Assembly: GCA_012729145.1 (NCBI GenBank)
Contig: JAAYDT010000084.1
Coordinates: forward strand, 1 to 53,965
Source: Synergistaceae bacterium
Lineage (GTDB): Bacteria; Synergistota; Synergistia; Synergistales; Thermovirgaceae
Length of the DNA: 53,965 nt
Reading direction: 5' to 3'
Positions 32,764-40,557 of the stretch are shown here, one piece after another. A program made the position numbers and the translations under genes. Positions within the stretch are counted from its first letter, which is position 1. Every line of letters begins with the position of its first letter. Below the pieces are notes generated by a model. It did not search any database and was not told the DNA's origin. It saw nothing but the letters and a program-made list of their open reading frames with translations.

Positions 32764-33366
32764 TCAACTTTTCCTCAATTCGGCCAAAGCGTCACGAAGC
32801 AGCTGTTCGGGGCTTTCCGTCTCTTTCAAGGCCAGGATCCTGGCCAGAGCCGGTCTGGCTTCGCTCCGCGTGAAGCCCAGCGTCCCCAGGGCTTCGTAAA
32901 CGAACTGAACCGTGTCTGCAGTCTCGGGAGAGACCATGGTTGCAAGGCTTTTGAAACCAGAGCTTTCGATCTGCTGCCTGAGCTCGAAACATAACCTCTC
33001 TGAAGTCTTCTTTCCCACCCCGGGTACCTGGCAGAGGAGATGACTGTTCCCGGAGGCGATGGCATTGATGATGTCACTGAAATCAAGGGTCCTCAGGATC
33101 GTTGCAGCCAATCTCGAACCGATGCCCCTCACCTTGAGCAGAAGCTGGAACAGGACTCTCTCCTCTTCGTCGCTGAACCCGAAAAGGGACGGACCTGCCT
33201 CGCTTATCTGAAGAGAGGTCAGGATCTTCATGGACCTCCCATGGACGGCGTCTTTCAGGACGCTCTTCGAGCAGAGCAGGAAAAAACCTATACCACCTAC
33301 ATCGAGCCCGATCCCCTCGGTCTCAACTGCCGAAACCCTGCCTTCCAGGCTGTGGAGCAAGATCAA
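32764..33366 (-). CDS. ruvA: Holliday junction-binding protein RuvA
   Basis: A 200-residue RuvA. The N-terminal OB-fold (about 1-62) includes LDVGGIGFFL. Two helix-hairpin-helix motifs follow, LLLKVRGIGSRLAATIL and LLCQVPGVGKKTSERL, and a C-terminal domain III (about 145-200) that contacts RuvB. The tetramer holds the four-way junction open. The start is TTG 33366, which overlaps the ruvC stop as TTGA. Confidence 0.96.
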   Translation of the reverse strand: MILLHSLEGRVSAVETEGIGLDVGGIGFFLLCSKSVLKDAVHGRSMKILTSLQISEAGPSLFGFSDEEERVLFQLLLKVRGIGSRLAATILRTLDFSDIINAIASGNSHLLCQVPGVGKKTSERLCFELRQQIESSGFKSLATMVSPETADTVQFVYEALGTLGFTRSEARPALARILALKETESPEQLLRDALAELRKS

Positions 33367-33866
33367 TCACCGCTTTTCGTCTTGATCTGGAAATCCGACA
33401 TTGCCAGGCCTGTCGCAGCTATTGCCAGTGCGTCGGCCGCATCATCCTGGCTGGGGAAACTCGCCAGGTTAAGGATCCGGAAGACCATCATCTGGACCTG
33501 TCTCTTCTCAGCCCTGCCATTTCCACAGATGGCCAGCTTTACCTCCGACGGCTTCGGCTGGACCACCTGGATCCCGTAACTTGCAGCCAGGAGAAGGACC
33601 ACTCCCCTGACCTGGAAGACGTTCTCGGCGGTTGTGGTGTTCTTGCCGAAGAACAACCGCTCAACGGATACTATCTCGGGGTTGAACTTCCCGATAATCG
33701 ATCCCAGCCGTTCATGGATCTGCAGTATCCTCTTTTCAACCGAGATCTTCGGTTCTGTGCATATGCAACCGAACTCCCCCGCCCTTAGCAGGGACCCTTC
33801 CTGAACGACTATCCCGTATCCCAGTCTACCCAGACCAGGATCTATTCCAAGGCAGACGCGCGGCAT
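33363..33866 (-). CDS. ruvC: Holliday junction resolvase RuvC
   Basis: A 167-residue RuvC endonuclease that cuts Holliday junctions symmetrically. The four acidic catalytic positions can be assigned: Asp in LGIDPGLGRLGYG near the start, Glu in IVSVERLFFGKN (about residue 70), and the Asp pair in SQDDAADALAIA near the end. QPKPSEVKLAICGNGRAEK is typical. Start ATG 33866 is 5 bases from the yebC stop. It leads the ruvCAB block. Confidence 0.96.
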   Translation of the reverse strand: MPRVCLGIDPGLGRLGYGIVVQEGSLLRAGEFGCICTEPKISVEKRILQIHERLGSIIGKFNPEIVSVERLFFGKNTTTAENVFQVRGVVLLLAASYGIQVVQPKPSEVKLAICGNGRAEKRQVQMMVFRILNLASFPSQDDAADALAIAATGLAMSDFQIKTKSGD

Positions 33867-33871
33867 CCCGT

Positions 33872-34624
33872 TCAGCCGGCTAACTCTTCCATGATGTCGT
33901 CAGGGATATCGAAGTTGGCGTAGACGTTCTGCACATCATCGTGCTCCTCCAGGGTTTCAAGAAAGCGGAGAAACTTTTCAGCCTCCTGTTTTCCCTTGAT
34001 CTGGACCGTGGTCTTCGGGAGTTTCTCTATCTCCGAGCCCTCGATTACGTACCCCGCCTCCGCCAGGGTCTCCCTGACCTCTGACATGACCGCCGGGTCA
34101 CAGTAGACAGAGAACCCTTCGCCGTTGTTCTCTAGGTCGTCGGCACCTGCTTCCAGACAGACCATCAGAAGCTGTTCCTCGTCGAGGTCCTTGCCGGATA
34201 GCCTGACTACGCCCTTTCGCTGGAAGATCCATGATACGCATCCTGATTCCCCCAGGGAACCGCCGGATCTGCTGAAGATCAGCCGCATCTCCGAAGCTGT
34301 CCTGTTCTTGTTGTCGGTGAGCACATCGACCAGGACCGCCACACCCCCTGAGCCGTACCCTTCGTAGGTGATCTCGTCGTAGGTAACACCCTCCATGTCC
34401 CCTGCGCCCTTTTTGACCGCCTTTTCTATGGTATCCACGGGCACGTTCGCAACCCTGGCGCGTTCAATTGCGGACTTGAGCCTGATGTTCATGGAGGCGT
34501 CGGAGCCTCCCTCTCTGGAAGCCACCATCACGGCCCTGATGTATTTCTGGAAGGTCTTGCCCCTCTTTGCATCCTGTGCTGACTTCCTGTGCTTTATATT
34601 CGCCCATTTGGAATGTCCTGACAT
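33872..34624 (-). CDS. yebC: YebC/PmpR family transcription or translation factor
   Basis: A 250-residue YebC protein. The N-terminal MSGHSKWANIKHRKSAQDAK is nearly invariant in the family, and EGYGSGGVAVLVDVLTDNKN and LGESGCVSWIFQRKG follow. Members were annotated as transcription regulators (PmpR); recent work links some to rescue of ribosomes stalled at proline stretches. It sits between nadE and ruvC with gaps of 7 and 5 bases, a widespread location. I see nothing unusual. Confidence 0.96.
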   Translation of the reverse strand: MSGHSKWANIKHRKSAQDAKRGKTFQKYIRAVMVASREGGSDASMNIRLKSAIERARVANVPVDTIEKAVKKGAGDMEGVTYDEITYEGYGSGGVAVLVDVLTDNKNRTASEMRLIFSRSGGSLGESGCVSWIFQRKGVVRLSGKDLDEEQLLMVCLEAGADDLENNGEGFSVYCDPAVMSEVRETLAEAGYVIEGSEIEKLPKTTVQIKGKQEAEKFLRFLETLEEHDDVQNVYANFDIPDDIMEELAG

Positions 34625-34631
34625 GTGGTAT

Positions 34632-35393
34632 TCACCCCTGCTTTTTCCTGTTTTCCTCTCCGATCAGGCAGATCGGCGGAGTTATCCTCTTGTGTTCGGA
34701 GCGCACGAGAGCTCTTTCTATGATCCCGATGCTTCTGGGCGAGCCCTTGCCGGTAGCTATGTACCTGTCGATCTCGGAATAGGTTACCCCCATCTCGTCC
34801 TCATCGGTCTGGCCGACCCAGAGCCCCGCTGATGGAGGTTTCTTGATTATCCCCGAAGGCACCCCAAGCTCCCTGGCGATCAGGTTGACCTCTCCCTTGA
34901 GAAGGTCCCCGAGAGGGAGGATGTCCACGCCGGAATCACCATGCTTGGTGAAATACCCCATGGTCAACTCTGCCTTGTTGCCCGTTCCACAGACGAGGAG
35001 ACCCATCTTCTGCCCCAGGCAGTAAAGGGTGGTCATCCTGAGTCTTGGCTTTACATTGGACAGATGGATCCCGTTCCCGTAGGAGACATCGCCGGGGAGT
35101 GAATCAAGGAGAGCGTCGTATGCTCCGTCAAGATCCACCTTGGCCCAGGGAAGATCAAAGGCTTCCACGACCTTCATGGCATCCCTGTGATCCTCATCCA
35201 TGCTGTGGCAAGGCATCATGACGGCTAGCATTCTGTCACCGCACACCTTTTTCAGAAGAGCGGCCACAACGGCGGAATCGACACCTCCGCTCAGTCCGAC
35301 GATCCCTCCTGACCTGCCCGATAAGCCTATCATTTCCTTGATCCAGGAGGAGATCTTTTCAATGAGGGATGCTGGGTCACGGTAATAATTCAT
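34632..35393 (-). CDS. nadE: NAD synthetase, ammonia-dependent type
   Basis: A 253-residue NadE that amidates nicotinic acid adenine dinucleotide. The PP-loop SGGVDS is at residues 35-40 of GIVGLSGGVDSAVVAAL. SNVKPRLRMTTLYCL, VCGTGNKAELTMGYFTKHGD, DILPLGDLLKGEV and LWVGQTDEDEMG are the usual substrate-binding segments. There is no glutaminase domain, so ammonia must be supplied, but a CN-hydrolase gene lies 63 bases upstream on the same strand. The ATG at 35393 has GGAG 9 bases before it. A -10 element and a dyad lie just upstream. Confidence 0.96.
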   Translation of the reverse strand: MNYYRDPASLIEKISSWIKEMIGLSGRSGGIVGLSGGVDSAVVAALLKKVCGDRMLAVMMPCHSMDEDHRDAMKVVEAFDLPWAKVDLDGAYDALLDSLPGDVSYGNGIHLSNVKPRLRMTTLYCLGQKMGLLVCGTGNKAELTMGYFTKHGDSGVDILPLGDLLKGEVNLIARELGVPSGIIKKPPSAGLWVGQTDEDEMGVTYSEIDRYIATGKGSPRSIGIIERALVRSEHKRITPPICLIGEENRKKQG

Positions 35394-35412
35394 AGGGCCA
35401 CTCTCCGTAATG

Positions 35413-35444
35413 TCCTGTAGTCGGATGTTACAGGAGTTATTCTA
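35413..35444 (-). promoter_or_regulatory. nadE promoter element with an operator-like dyad
   Basis: Extended -10 TGC-TAGAAT on the - strand (TAGAAT at 35439-35444). Right after it comes a 7-bp inverted repeat TCCTGTA-N9-TACAGGA (35413-35419 and 35429-35435), placed over the predicted transcription start. I found no good -35. The dyad could be a repressor site or a leader hairpin. Confidence 0.5.
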
Positions 35445-35456
35445 GCACAGACACCT

Positions 35457-36278
35457 TCAGGCCTTGCGGTCAAAGGAAGTTACCGGGTGATAGAGAAGGG
35501 GGTTCCTTCCAGCGGTGAAAGGGTGTTCTTTTCTGGTCTTCCTCACAAGTGAGGGATTGATCGGCACCATGGCCGTCATCTCCCTGTCACCGGGACAGAG
35601 TACGATACGGGTGCCGTCGGGGCCGAAGGCCAGCGATCTCCCGCCGTAGACCTGCCCTCCTCCCTCTCCACACCGGTTACATCCCACAATGAAGATCTGG
35701 TTCTCGATCGCTCTTGCCCTTAGAAGGGTCTCCCAGTGATCGATTCTCGCCAAAGGCCATTGGGCCGGGACAAGGACAAGTTCGGCTCCCGAGAGGGCCA
35801 GGGAACGTATGAATTCGGGGAATCTGATGTCGAAACAGATGGCGATCGCCGAGGGGATGCCCATGAACTCGAAAAGGAAGGGGGTCTTCCCGGCCCGGAA
35901 GAACAGCGGTTCGTCCAAAAGAGGGAACAGATGGGCCTTGTCGTAGTGGCCGACCAACTCACCTGAATCAGCCAGGAAAAAGGAGCGGTTGAGTAGATCT
36001 CCCTCCGGAGCCGTCCAGGGGATGCTCCCTCCTACCATGGAAAAACCTTTTTTCCTGCAGGAACTGGACATCATTTCCAGTGCGGCGGGGCTTTGCCCGG
36101 CGTGGTTCCTCATCCTGGGGTTGTCGTAGGAGCAGGTCCAAAGCTCGGGGAGGATGACAAGCGATGGCCCATCGGGGATTCTCCTCAGCCGTTCCTCCAT
36201 CCTTTGGATATTTTCGGAAGGGTTGCCCCACAGGACATCAGACTGGATAATATGAACGGTTAGTTCTTTCAAGATCAT
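35457..36278 (-). CDS. Carbon-nitrogen hydrolase (omega-amidase/nitrilase superfamily)
   Basis: A 273-residue nitrilase-fold hydrolase. The catalytic triad is Glu45 (VILPELWTCSYD), Lys114 (HYDKAHLFPL) and Cys148 (AIAICFDIRFPEF). The CFDIRFPE signature points to the omega-amidase/YafV-Nit2 branch, which hydrolyses alpha-ketoglutaramate and similar amides. The substrate cannot be fixed by eye. It lies 63 bases upstream of nadE on the same strand and is divergent from nikR with just 30 bases between start codons. AGGGGG is only 2 bases from the ATG, so the TTG two codons later is an alternative start. Confidence 0.85.
   Translation of the reverse strand: MILKELTVHIIQSDVLWGNPSENIQRMEERLRRIPDGPSLVILPELWTCSYDNPRMRNHAGQSPAALEMMSSSCRKKGFSMVGGSIPWTAPEGDLLNRSFFLADSGELVGHYDKAHLFPLLDEPLFFRAGKTPFLFEFMGIPSAIAICFDIRFPEFIRSLALSGAELVLVPAQWPLARIDHWETLLRARAIENQIFIVGCNRCGEGGGQVYGGRSLAFGPDGTRIVLCPGDREMTAMVPINPSLVRKTRKEHPFTAGRNPLLYHPVTSFDRKA
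36223..36251 (+). promoter_or_regulatory. Putative nikR promoter inside the CN-hydrolase gene
   Basis: -35 TTGCCC (36223-36228), 17-base spacer, -10 GATAAT (36246-36251), with nikR starting 57 bases further on. The space between the divergent genes is too short for promoters, so one within the neighbour's frame is expected. Confidence 0.45.
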
Positions 36279-36308
36279 TCCCCCTTAAATCAGTCGGGAG
36301 GTAATGCT

Positions 36309-36716
36309 TTGGACAAGCTGGCGAGGTTCAGTGTATCTTTACCGGCACCCCTGCTGGACAGGTTCGATTCCTGGATCGAGGCCCGTGGCTACCGGACCAG
36401 GTCCGATGCATTGAGACAGCTGATCCGGCGCTTTATCTCCGAGTCATACTGGGAGGACGGTGAGAAGATCGTTTTCGGGACCGTTACCCTCACCTACGAC
36501 CACCATTCCCACGATTCCGCCAGCGAGATAACCAACCTTCAGCACGAATTCGGGGACCTGATAATCTGTTCCACCCATATTCACGCCGATTACCACCACT
36601 GTTTCGAGAGCGTCGTCTTCAAGGGCAAGGCTTCAAGGGTCAAGGAGTTCGTCAGGCAGTTGAGCGGGCTAAAGGATGTATCAAGTTCAGACCCGGTCAT
36701 CTCCTCCATTCCCTGA
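36309..36716 (+). CDS. nikR: Nickel-responsive regulator NikR
   Basis: A 135-residue NikR. A ribbon-helix-helix DNA-binding domain (about 4-45, RFSVSLPAPLLDRFDSWIEA and RSDALRQLIRRF) is followed by an ACT-like nickel-binding domain. The square-planar ligands are all present: His79 (LQHEFGD), His90 and His92 (THIHADYHH) and Cys98. NikR represses nickel uptake genes when nickel is plentiful. The start is TTG 36309, 7 bases after GGGAGG. No nickel transporter, hydrogenase or urease gene is in the window. The only neighbours are a divergent CN-hydrolase and a small convergent zinc-ribbon gene. Confidence 0.93.
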   Translation: MDKLARFSVSLPAPLLDRFDSWIEARGYRTRSDALRQLIRRFISESYWEDGEKIVFGTVTLTYDHHSHDSASEITNLQHEFGDLIICSTHIHADYHHCFESVVFKGKASRVKEFVRQLSGLKDVSSSDPVISSIP

Positions 36717-36741
36717 AAGGGGGAGCGATCCTCGACTGGCG

Positions 36742-36786
36742 GGGCTGATGTCGGTGACGACCGTCACCGGTCAGAGGCCTCAGCCC
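36742..36786. terminator. Two-tier hairpin between nikR and the zinc-ribbon gene
   Basis: Outer arms GGGCTGA (36742-36748) and TCAGCCC (36780-36786) enclose an inner perfect stem CGGTGAC-gacc-GTCACCG (36752-36769). It spans the convergent gene ends, with the zinc-ribbon stop inside the outer arm. It has no T-run. Probably a bidirectional terminator or an mRNA 3' end structure. Confidence 0.5.
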
Positions 36787-36941
36787 GAAGGGGCACACTT
36801 CCCCTTCTTCTTCCTTGCCGTTCCCCTTACAAGTATCAGCGTCCGCCCGCGACACTCGGGACACCGCGGTTCCTGCTCCTCTTCGGACAGGTCGAACAAT
36901 TTACCGCATGAGGCGCATTTGTAGCTCGTCTTTCCCGCCAT
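36780..36941 (-). CDS. Small zinc-ribbon protein (53 residues)
   Basis: A 53-residue open frame with good gene features: ATG 36941, a GAGG site just upstream, and a zinc-ribbon fold with two Cys pairs, YKCASCGKLF (about residues 8-14) and RCPECRGRTL (about 27-36). A basic RKKKGK tail follows, ending in KCAPSG with a fifth Cys. Small ribbons of this type are common in anaerobes, but I cannot name the family or a function. It converges on nikR and lies downstream of argF, past a terminator-like hairpin. It could bind zinc, nickel or nucleic acid. Confidence 0.7.
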   Translation of the reverse strand: MAGKTSYKCASCGKLFDLSEEEQEPRCPECRGRTLILVRGTARKKKGKCAPSG

Positions 36942-36960
36942 TTACCTCACTTCCTTCAGA

Positions 36961-36996
36961 AAATTCGGACCCTGCCCGGGGGGCGGGGCCTGAATT
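36961..36996 (-). terminator. Putative terminator after argF
   Basis: On the - strand GAATTC and a GC-rich arm (GGCCCCGCCC) pair imperfectly with GGGCAGGGTCC and GAATTT, followed by TTTTCTG. The stem has one bulge and two G-T pairs. It lies between argF and the small zinc-ribbon gene. Confidence 0.5.
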
Positions 36997-37005
36997 CATG
37001 GTCAA

Positions 37006-37953
37006 TTAAAGGTTGCCGGCCGTTGATACCATGACAGCCTTGATGGTGTGGAGCCTGTTCTCCGATTCATCGAACACCTTGGAGTTCCTGGATTCAAAGA
37101 CCTCCTCGGTTACTTCGTTGCCCTTCACTGCCGGGAGACAGTGCAGGAATATGCAATCGGGATTTCCCGTGGCCTTCATCAGCTCCCTGTTGACCTGGTA
37201 GGGTTTGAGGAGGGTTCTCCTCTCAGCGAGTTTGTCCTCTTCTCCCATCGATGCCCAGACATCGGTATAGATGGCATCCGCGCCGCTGACCGCTTTTTGA
37301 GGTTCCTCGAAGAACTCGATGGTGGATCCTGTTCCGACCGCAACGGCCCGACATTCCTCCACCAGAGCCTTTTCAGGGAAGAGATCGGCAGGGGCGGCTA
37401 TCCTGAAGTGAATCCCCGTCTTCGCGGAACCGATCATAAGCGAGTTGGCCATGTTGTTCCTTCCATCACCGACATAGACCAGCCTTAGCCCCCTGAGCTT
37501 GCCGAAGTTCTCCTGAAGCGTCAGGAAATCGGCCAGGATCTGGGTCGGGTGATACATATCAGTGAGGCCGTTCCATACCGGCACACCGGAGTAAAGCGCA
37601 AGCTCCTCCACTACGGTCTGTTTGAAACCGCGGAACTGGATCCCGTCGAACATCCTTCCCAGGACCCTTGCGGTGTCCTTGACGGATTCCTTGTGTCCCA
37701 GCTGGATGTCGTTCTTGCCGAGATACTCGGGATGGCCTCCCTCGTCTATGCAGGCCACAGTGAATGCACAGCGTGTCCTGGTGGAGGGTTTTTCGAAGAT
37801 AAGGGCTATGTTTTTGCCGGCCAGGGCGCTCCCCCTGGTCCCGGCCCGCTTCTTACCCTTGAGAGAGGCAGAAAGGTCGAGCAGGTACTGGATCTCTTCG
37901 GTGGTGAAATCCTTCAGGGTCAGAAAACTTCTTCCTTTGAGATTAATGGGCAT
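37006..37953 (-). CDS. argF: Ornithine carbamoyltransferase
   Basis: A 315-residue ornithine carbamoyltransferase. The carbamoyl-phosphate motif STRTR is at residues 57-61 ([11 protein letters not shown]). [19 protein letters not shown] and HCLPA (271-275), which binds ornithine, follow. The enzyme joins carbamoyl phosphate and ornithine to citrulline or runs in reverse. Lying 56 bases downstream of arginine deiminase, it probably acts catabolically (ArcB role), splitting citrulline to ornithine and carbamoyl phosphate, but the sequence does not exclude a biosynthetic role. AGGAGGAG lies 7 bases before the ATG. No carbamate kinase follows. Confidence 0.94.
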   Translation of the reverse strand: MPINLKGRSFLTLKDFTTEEIQYLLDLSASLKGKKRAGTRGSALAGKNIALIFEKPSTRTRCAFTVACIDEGGHPEYLGKNDIQLGHKESVKDTARVLGRMFDGIQFRGFKQTVVEELALYSGVPVWNGLTDMYHPTQILADFLTLQENFGKLRGLRLVYVGDGRNNMANSLMIGSAKTGIHFRIAAPADLFPEKALVEECRAVAVGTGSTIEFFEEPQKAVSGADAIYTDVWASMGEEDKLAERRTLLKPYQVNRELMKATGNPDCIFLHCLPAVKGNEVTEEVFESRNSKVFDESENRLHTIKAVMVSTAGNL

Positions 37954-38009
37954 TCTCTACTCCTCCTGTTGATAGTGATCTGGTATGTTTTACCGGGTAC
38001 CAGTTGACT

Positions 38010-39242
38010 TCAATCCCGCATCATGGGCATGCTCATGCACCGGGGGCCGCCCCGGCCTCTCCCAAGCTCCGCCCCCTTGATCTCGAAGACCTTGATCCCG
38101 TTCTCCTGTAGGACCCTGTTGGAAACAACATTCCTCCTGTAAGTTACCACTACTCCTGGAGCGATAGCCAGGGTGTTCGTTCCGTCGTTCCACTGATCCC
38201 TGGCGGCTGCGACCGGGTCACCTCCTCCTGTCTCGATGAGGCGGACCGTATCTAGTCCAAGGACTTTCCGAAGACACTCCCCCAGGTTCTGATGCTCTAT
38301 AACGGAGGTTATCTCCCCTTCAGAAGAGTACTCGAGCTGCCATATCCGGATGAAGTCCTTCACTTCCGGGTAGATAGTGAAGGCGTCATGGTCCACCATG
38401 GTGAAGACCGTGTCAAGATGCATCGCCGCACGGGTCTTGGGAATATCGACGGCCAGTAAGGTCTTGACGCCAGCCCTTTCCGCTATCCTCTTGCCGACTA
38501 TCTGGATGGTCCCCGCTGCGGTCCTCTGGCTGATGCCGACGGCCGCCACTGAATCGGAGAGTATCAGGATGTCCCCGCCCTCTATGTTGTAGGGATAGGT
38601 ATCCCGGGGGTGATCCCCGAAGAGGAACTCGATGCCCTTGAAATAGGGGTGGTTCTTGAAGATGTAACGGGCGTAGAGAGGCTCCTTCCGGCGGGCCTCA
38701 AAGGTCATGACGCTCAATATTACACCGTTCTTTATGAAGGTGAAGGGATCTCTCTGGAAATACAGGTTGGGAAGGGGGCGTATGAGGAAATCGCGGTCCC
38801 CCATTGCCCTCAGTACCAGGCTCCTGCAGGGCGGAAGGATCTCCATGGCTTCCATTTTGGTAAGCCCGGCGATCAGCATCTCAGCCAGGTCGCTGGGGCT
38901 AATCTCCATCATCACCGCCTTCAGGGCGGAGACAAGAGGTATATCGATCGCCTCAAGGGCGAGGACCTCGTCAAGTAGTGGATCCCTTACGCTTTCTTCC
39001 CTGAGAACATGGGAGAGACAATTCCTGAAGTAGACCACTTCCACACCGTTGTCCCTGAGAAGGTCCGCGAAGGCGTCGTGCTCCTTCTGGGCTTCTTCCA
39101 CCCAGAGGATATCGTCGAAGAGGAGTTCATCCTTGTTGTCTATGGTGAGACGTTCCAGTTCCTTTCCGGGCCTGTGAAGCATGACCCTTTTCAGTTTACC
39201 GACTTCCGACGATATGCTGAAAGATCTGTCCTCGTTGGCCAC
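38010..39242 (-). CDS. arcA: Arginine deiminase
   Basis: A 410-residue arginine deiminase that converts arginine to citrulline and ammonia. The catalytic Cys402 is in GGPRCMSMPM at the C-terminus. YFQRDPFTFI, NIEGGDILILS, the His-bearing AAMHLDTVFTMVD and GGGDPVAAARDQWNDGTN are the family's substrate-binding blocks. The start is GTG 39242 with AGGGGGT 7 bases upstream. It is followed by ornithine carbamoyltransferase and preceded by the polyamine operon, which consumes the same amino acid. A -10-like TATACT (39283-39288) lies upstream with no clear -35. Confidence 0.95.
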   Translation of the reverse strand: MANEDRSFSISSEVGKLKRVMLHRPGKELERLTIDNKDELLFDDILWVEEAQKEHDAFADLLRDNGVEVVYFRNCLSHVLREESVRDPLLDEVLALEAIDIPLVSALKAVMMEISPSDLAEMLIAGLTKMEAMEILPPCRSLVLRAMGDRDFLIRPLPNLYFQRDPFTFIKNGVILSVMTFEARRKEPLYARYIFKNHPYFKGIEFLFGDHPRDTYPYNIEGGDILILSDSVAAVGISQRTAAGTIQIVGKRIAERAGVKTLLAVDIPKTRAAMHLDTVFTMVDHDAFTIYPEVKDFIRIWQLEYSSEGEITSVIEHQNLGECLRKVLGLDTVRLIETGGGDPVAAARDQWNDGTNTLAIAPGVVVTYRRNVVSNRVLQENGIKVFEIKGAELGRGRGGPRCMSMPMMRD

Positions 39243-39332
39243 CAGAATTACCCCCTGTTTCGGATTATTTGCCCCAATGAGAAGTATAATCCATCGGCGG
39301 CAAAAAGCTAAAAGGCGGCCTGATCCCTTACC

Positions 39333-39704
39333 CTAGGCGTCCACTCCGGAAATGTGGCCCCGCAGGATCTCTATGGAGGTCGTGCGGGAGGAGCCGAGAT
39401 ATGAGGAAAGGCGTTCAAACGCCTTCCAGGGGTCGGCATTGCATCCGCAGGTAAACAGGTCGATGGCGGCGTAGCCGAATTCCGGCCAGGTATGGATCGT
39501 GAGGTGGGATTCGGATATGACCAGTACGCCGCTTACTCCGTGAGGTTCGAATTTCCGGAAGGCTGACTCCACCACTGTCGCACCGGCGGCTTCGGCTGCC
39601 TCCTTCATTGACCGTTCCAGCCCGAGGATATCGTCCAGAGCTGAGGGATCACAATCATAAGCTTCAACAAGGATATGTCTTCCAAGAGCGCCGTTCTGTT
39701 TCAA
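39333..39704 (-). CDS. speH: S-adenosylmethionine decarboxylase proenzyme
   Basis: A 123-residue bacterial class 1B AdoMet decarboxylase, self-cleaving to create a pyruvoyl group. The cleavage site is Glu65-Ser66 in [14 protein letters not shown], and the later Cys in [13 protein letters not shown] is the conserved proton donor region. It yields decarboxylated SAM, the aminopropyl donor for SpeE. I start at TTG 39704, which overlaps the speB stop as TTGA and is 9 bases from GGGAGG. A longer frame from GTG 39734 adds 10 residues without similarity. It is the last gene of pdaD-speE-speB-speH. Confidence 0.93.
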   Translation of the reverse strand: MKQNGALGRHILVEAYDCDPSALDDILGLERSMKEAAEAAGATVVESAFRKFEPHGVSGVLVISESHLTIHTWPEFGYAAIDLFTCGCNADPWKAFERLSSYLGSSRTTSIEILRGHISGVDA

Positions 39705-40555
39705 CGATTCCCACCTCCCCACATGATCAGGCACTCTCTGGCCAGCTTGGCAGCCAGAATGGACGTAATGCCGTTCACATCGTTGGGAGGGCTTACCTCT
39801 ACGATGTCAAAGCCGACAACATCCAGGCCCTTCATTGAATAGAGAGCATCAAGGACTTCCCGGGAGGAAAGGCCACATGGTTCGGGTGTACCGGTCCCGG
39901 GAGCCTCTCCTGGGTCAATGATATCTATGTCCAGCGAAAGATAGACAGGTCTCTGCTGCAGCTCGGGGATAACCTTCAGAAGGGGGACCGTCAGTTCAAG
40001 GGGATAAAAGGAGGTATTCTTTAACCCCCAACGATATTCCTCGGTCGTGCCGGACCTGATCCCGAACTGATACAGAAGAGAGGGGCATTCAAGACACTCC
40101 TCAGCTACACGCCGCATGACCGTGGCATGGTTCTCTCTCATGCCGTGGTACTGGTCCCTCAGGTCTGCATGGGCGTCAAGATGAACAACCGCGATGTCGG
40201 GATAGACTTCAGATGCGGCCTTCATGATCGGGAGAGTGACAAGGTGCTCCCCTCCCAGGGAGGCAACCCTGAAGCCTCTACGGAAGAGACCGACCGAAAC
40301 GTACCTGACAGTCTCAAGGGATCTCCCGAGGTCACCCGGTACCATTCCAAGATCGCCGATGTCCGCAAAAGTCAAGGTTTCAAGATCACTCATGAGGTTG
40401 AAACTGAAGGACTCAAGACCCCTGGACTCCTTCCTGATTGAGGAAGGGGCAAGGGATGTTCCGTGAAGACGTGACACGGTCATATCCAGGGGAATGCCCT
40501 GAAGGACCCAGGAAGCATCTTTTAGGGACCGGCGTCCGCATATGAACCTTTCCAA
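39701..40555 (-). CDS. speB: Agmatinase-family ureohydrolase
   Basis: A 284-residue manganese ureohydrolase. Metal motifs are [26 protein letters not shown] and [20 protein letters not shown], with [10 protein letters not shown] near the end. It removes urea from agmatine to give putrescine, or possibly from N1-aminopropylagmatine to give spermidine, as in Thermus. Gene order (pdaD, speE, speB, speH) does not decide between them. The only in-frame start is TTG 40555, 2 bases after the speE stop, with a weak ribosome-binding site, so coupling is likely. Confidence 0.92.
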   Translation of the reverse strand: MERFICGRRSLKDASWVLQGIPLDMTVSRLHGTSLAPSSIRKESRGLESFSFNLMSDLETLTFADIGDLGMVPGDLGRSLETVRYVSVGLFRRGFRVASLGGEHLVTLPIMKAASEVYPDIAVVHLDAHADLRDQYHGMRENHATVMRRVAEECLECPSLLYQFGIRSGTTEEYRWGLKNTSFYPLELTVPLLKVIPELQQRPVYLSLDIDIIDPGEAPGTGTPEPCGLSSREVLDALYSMKGLDVVGFDIVEVSPPNDVNGITSILAAKLARECLIMWGGGNR

Positions 40556-40557
40556 CT

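Noticed and set aside
36279-36308. NikR operator between nikR and the CN-hydrolase
   Set aside because: The 30-base gap and its flanks lack the GTATGA/TCATAC-type palindrome.
39283-39303. Full promoter for arcA
   Set aside because: TATACT is a fair -10, but TTGCCG is only 9 bases away and no other -35 fits, so I mention it only under arcA.
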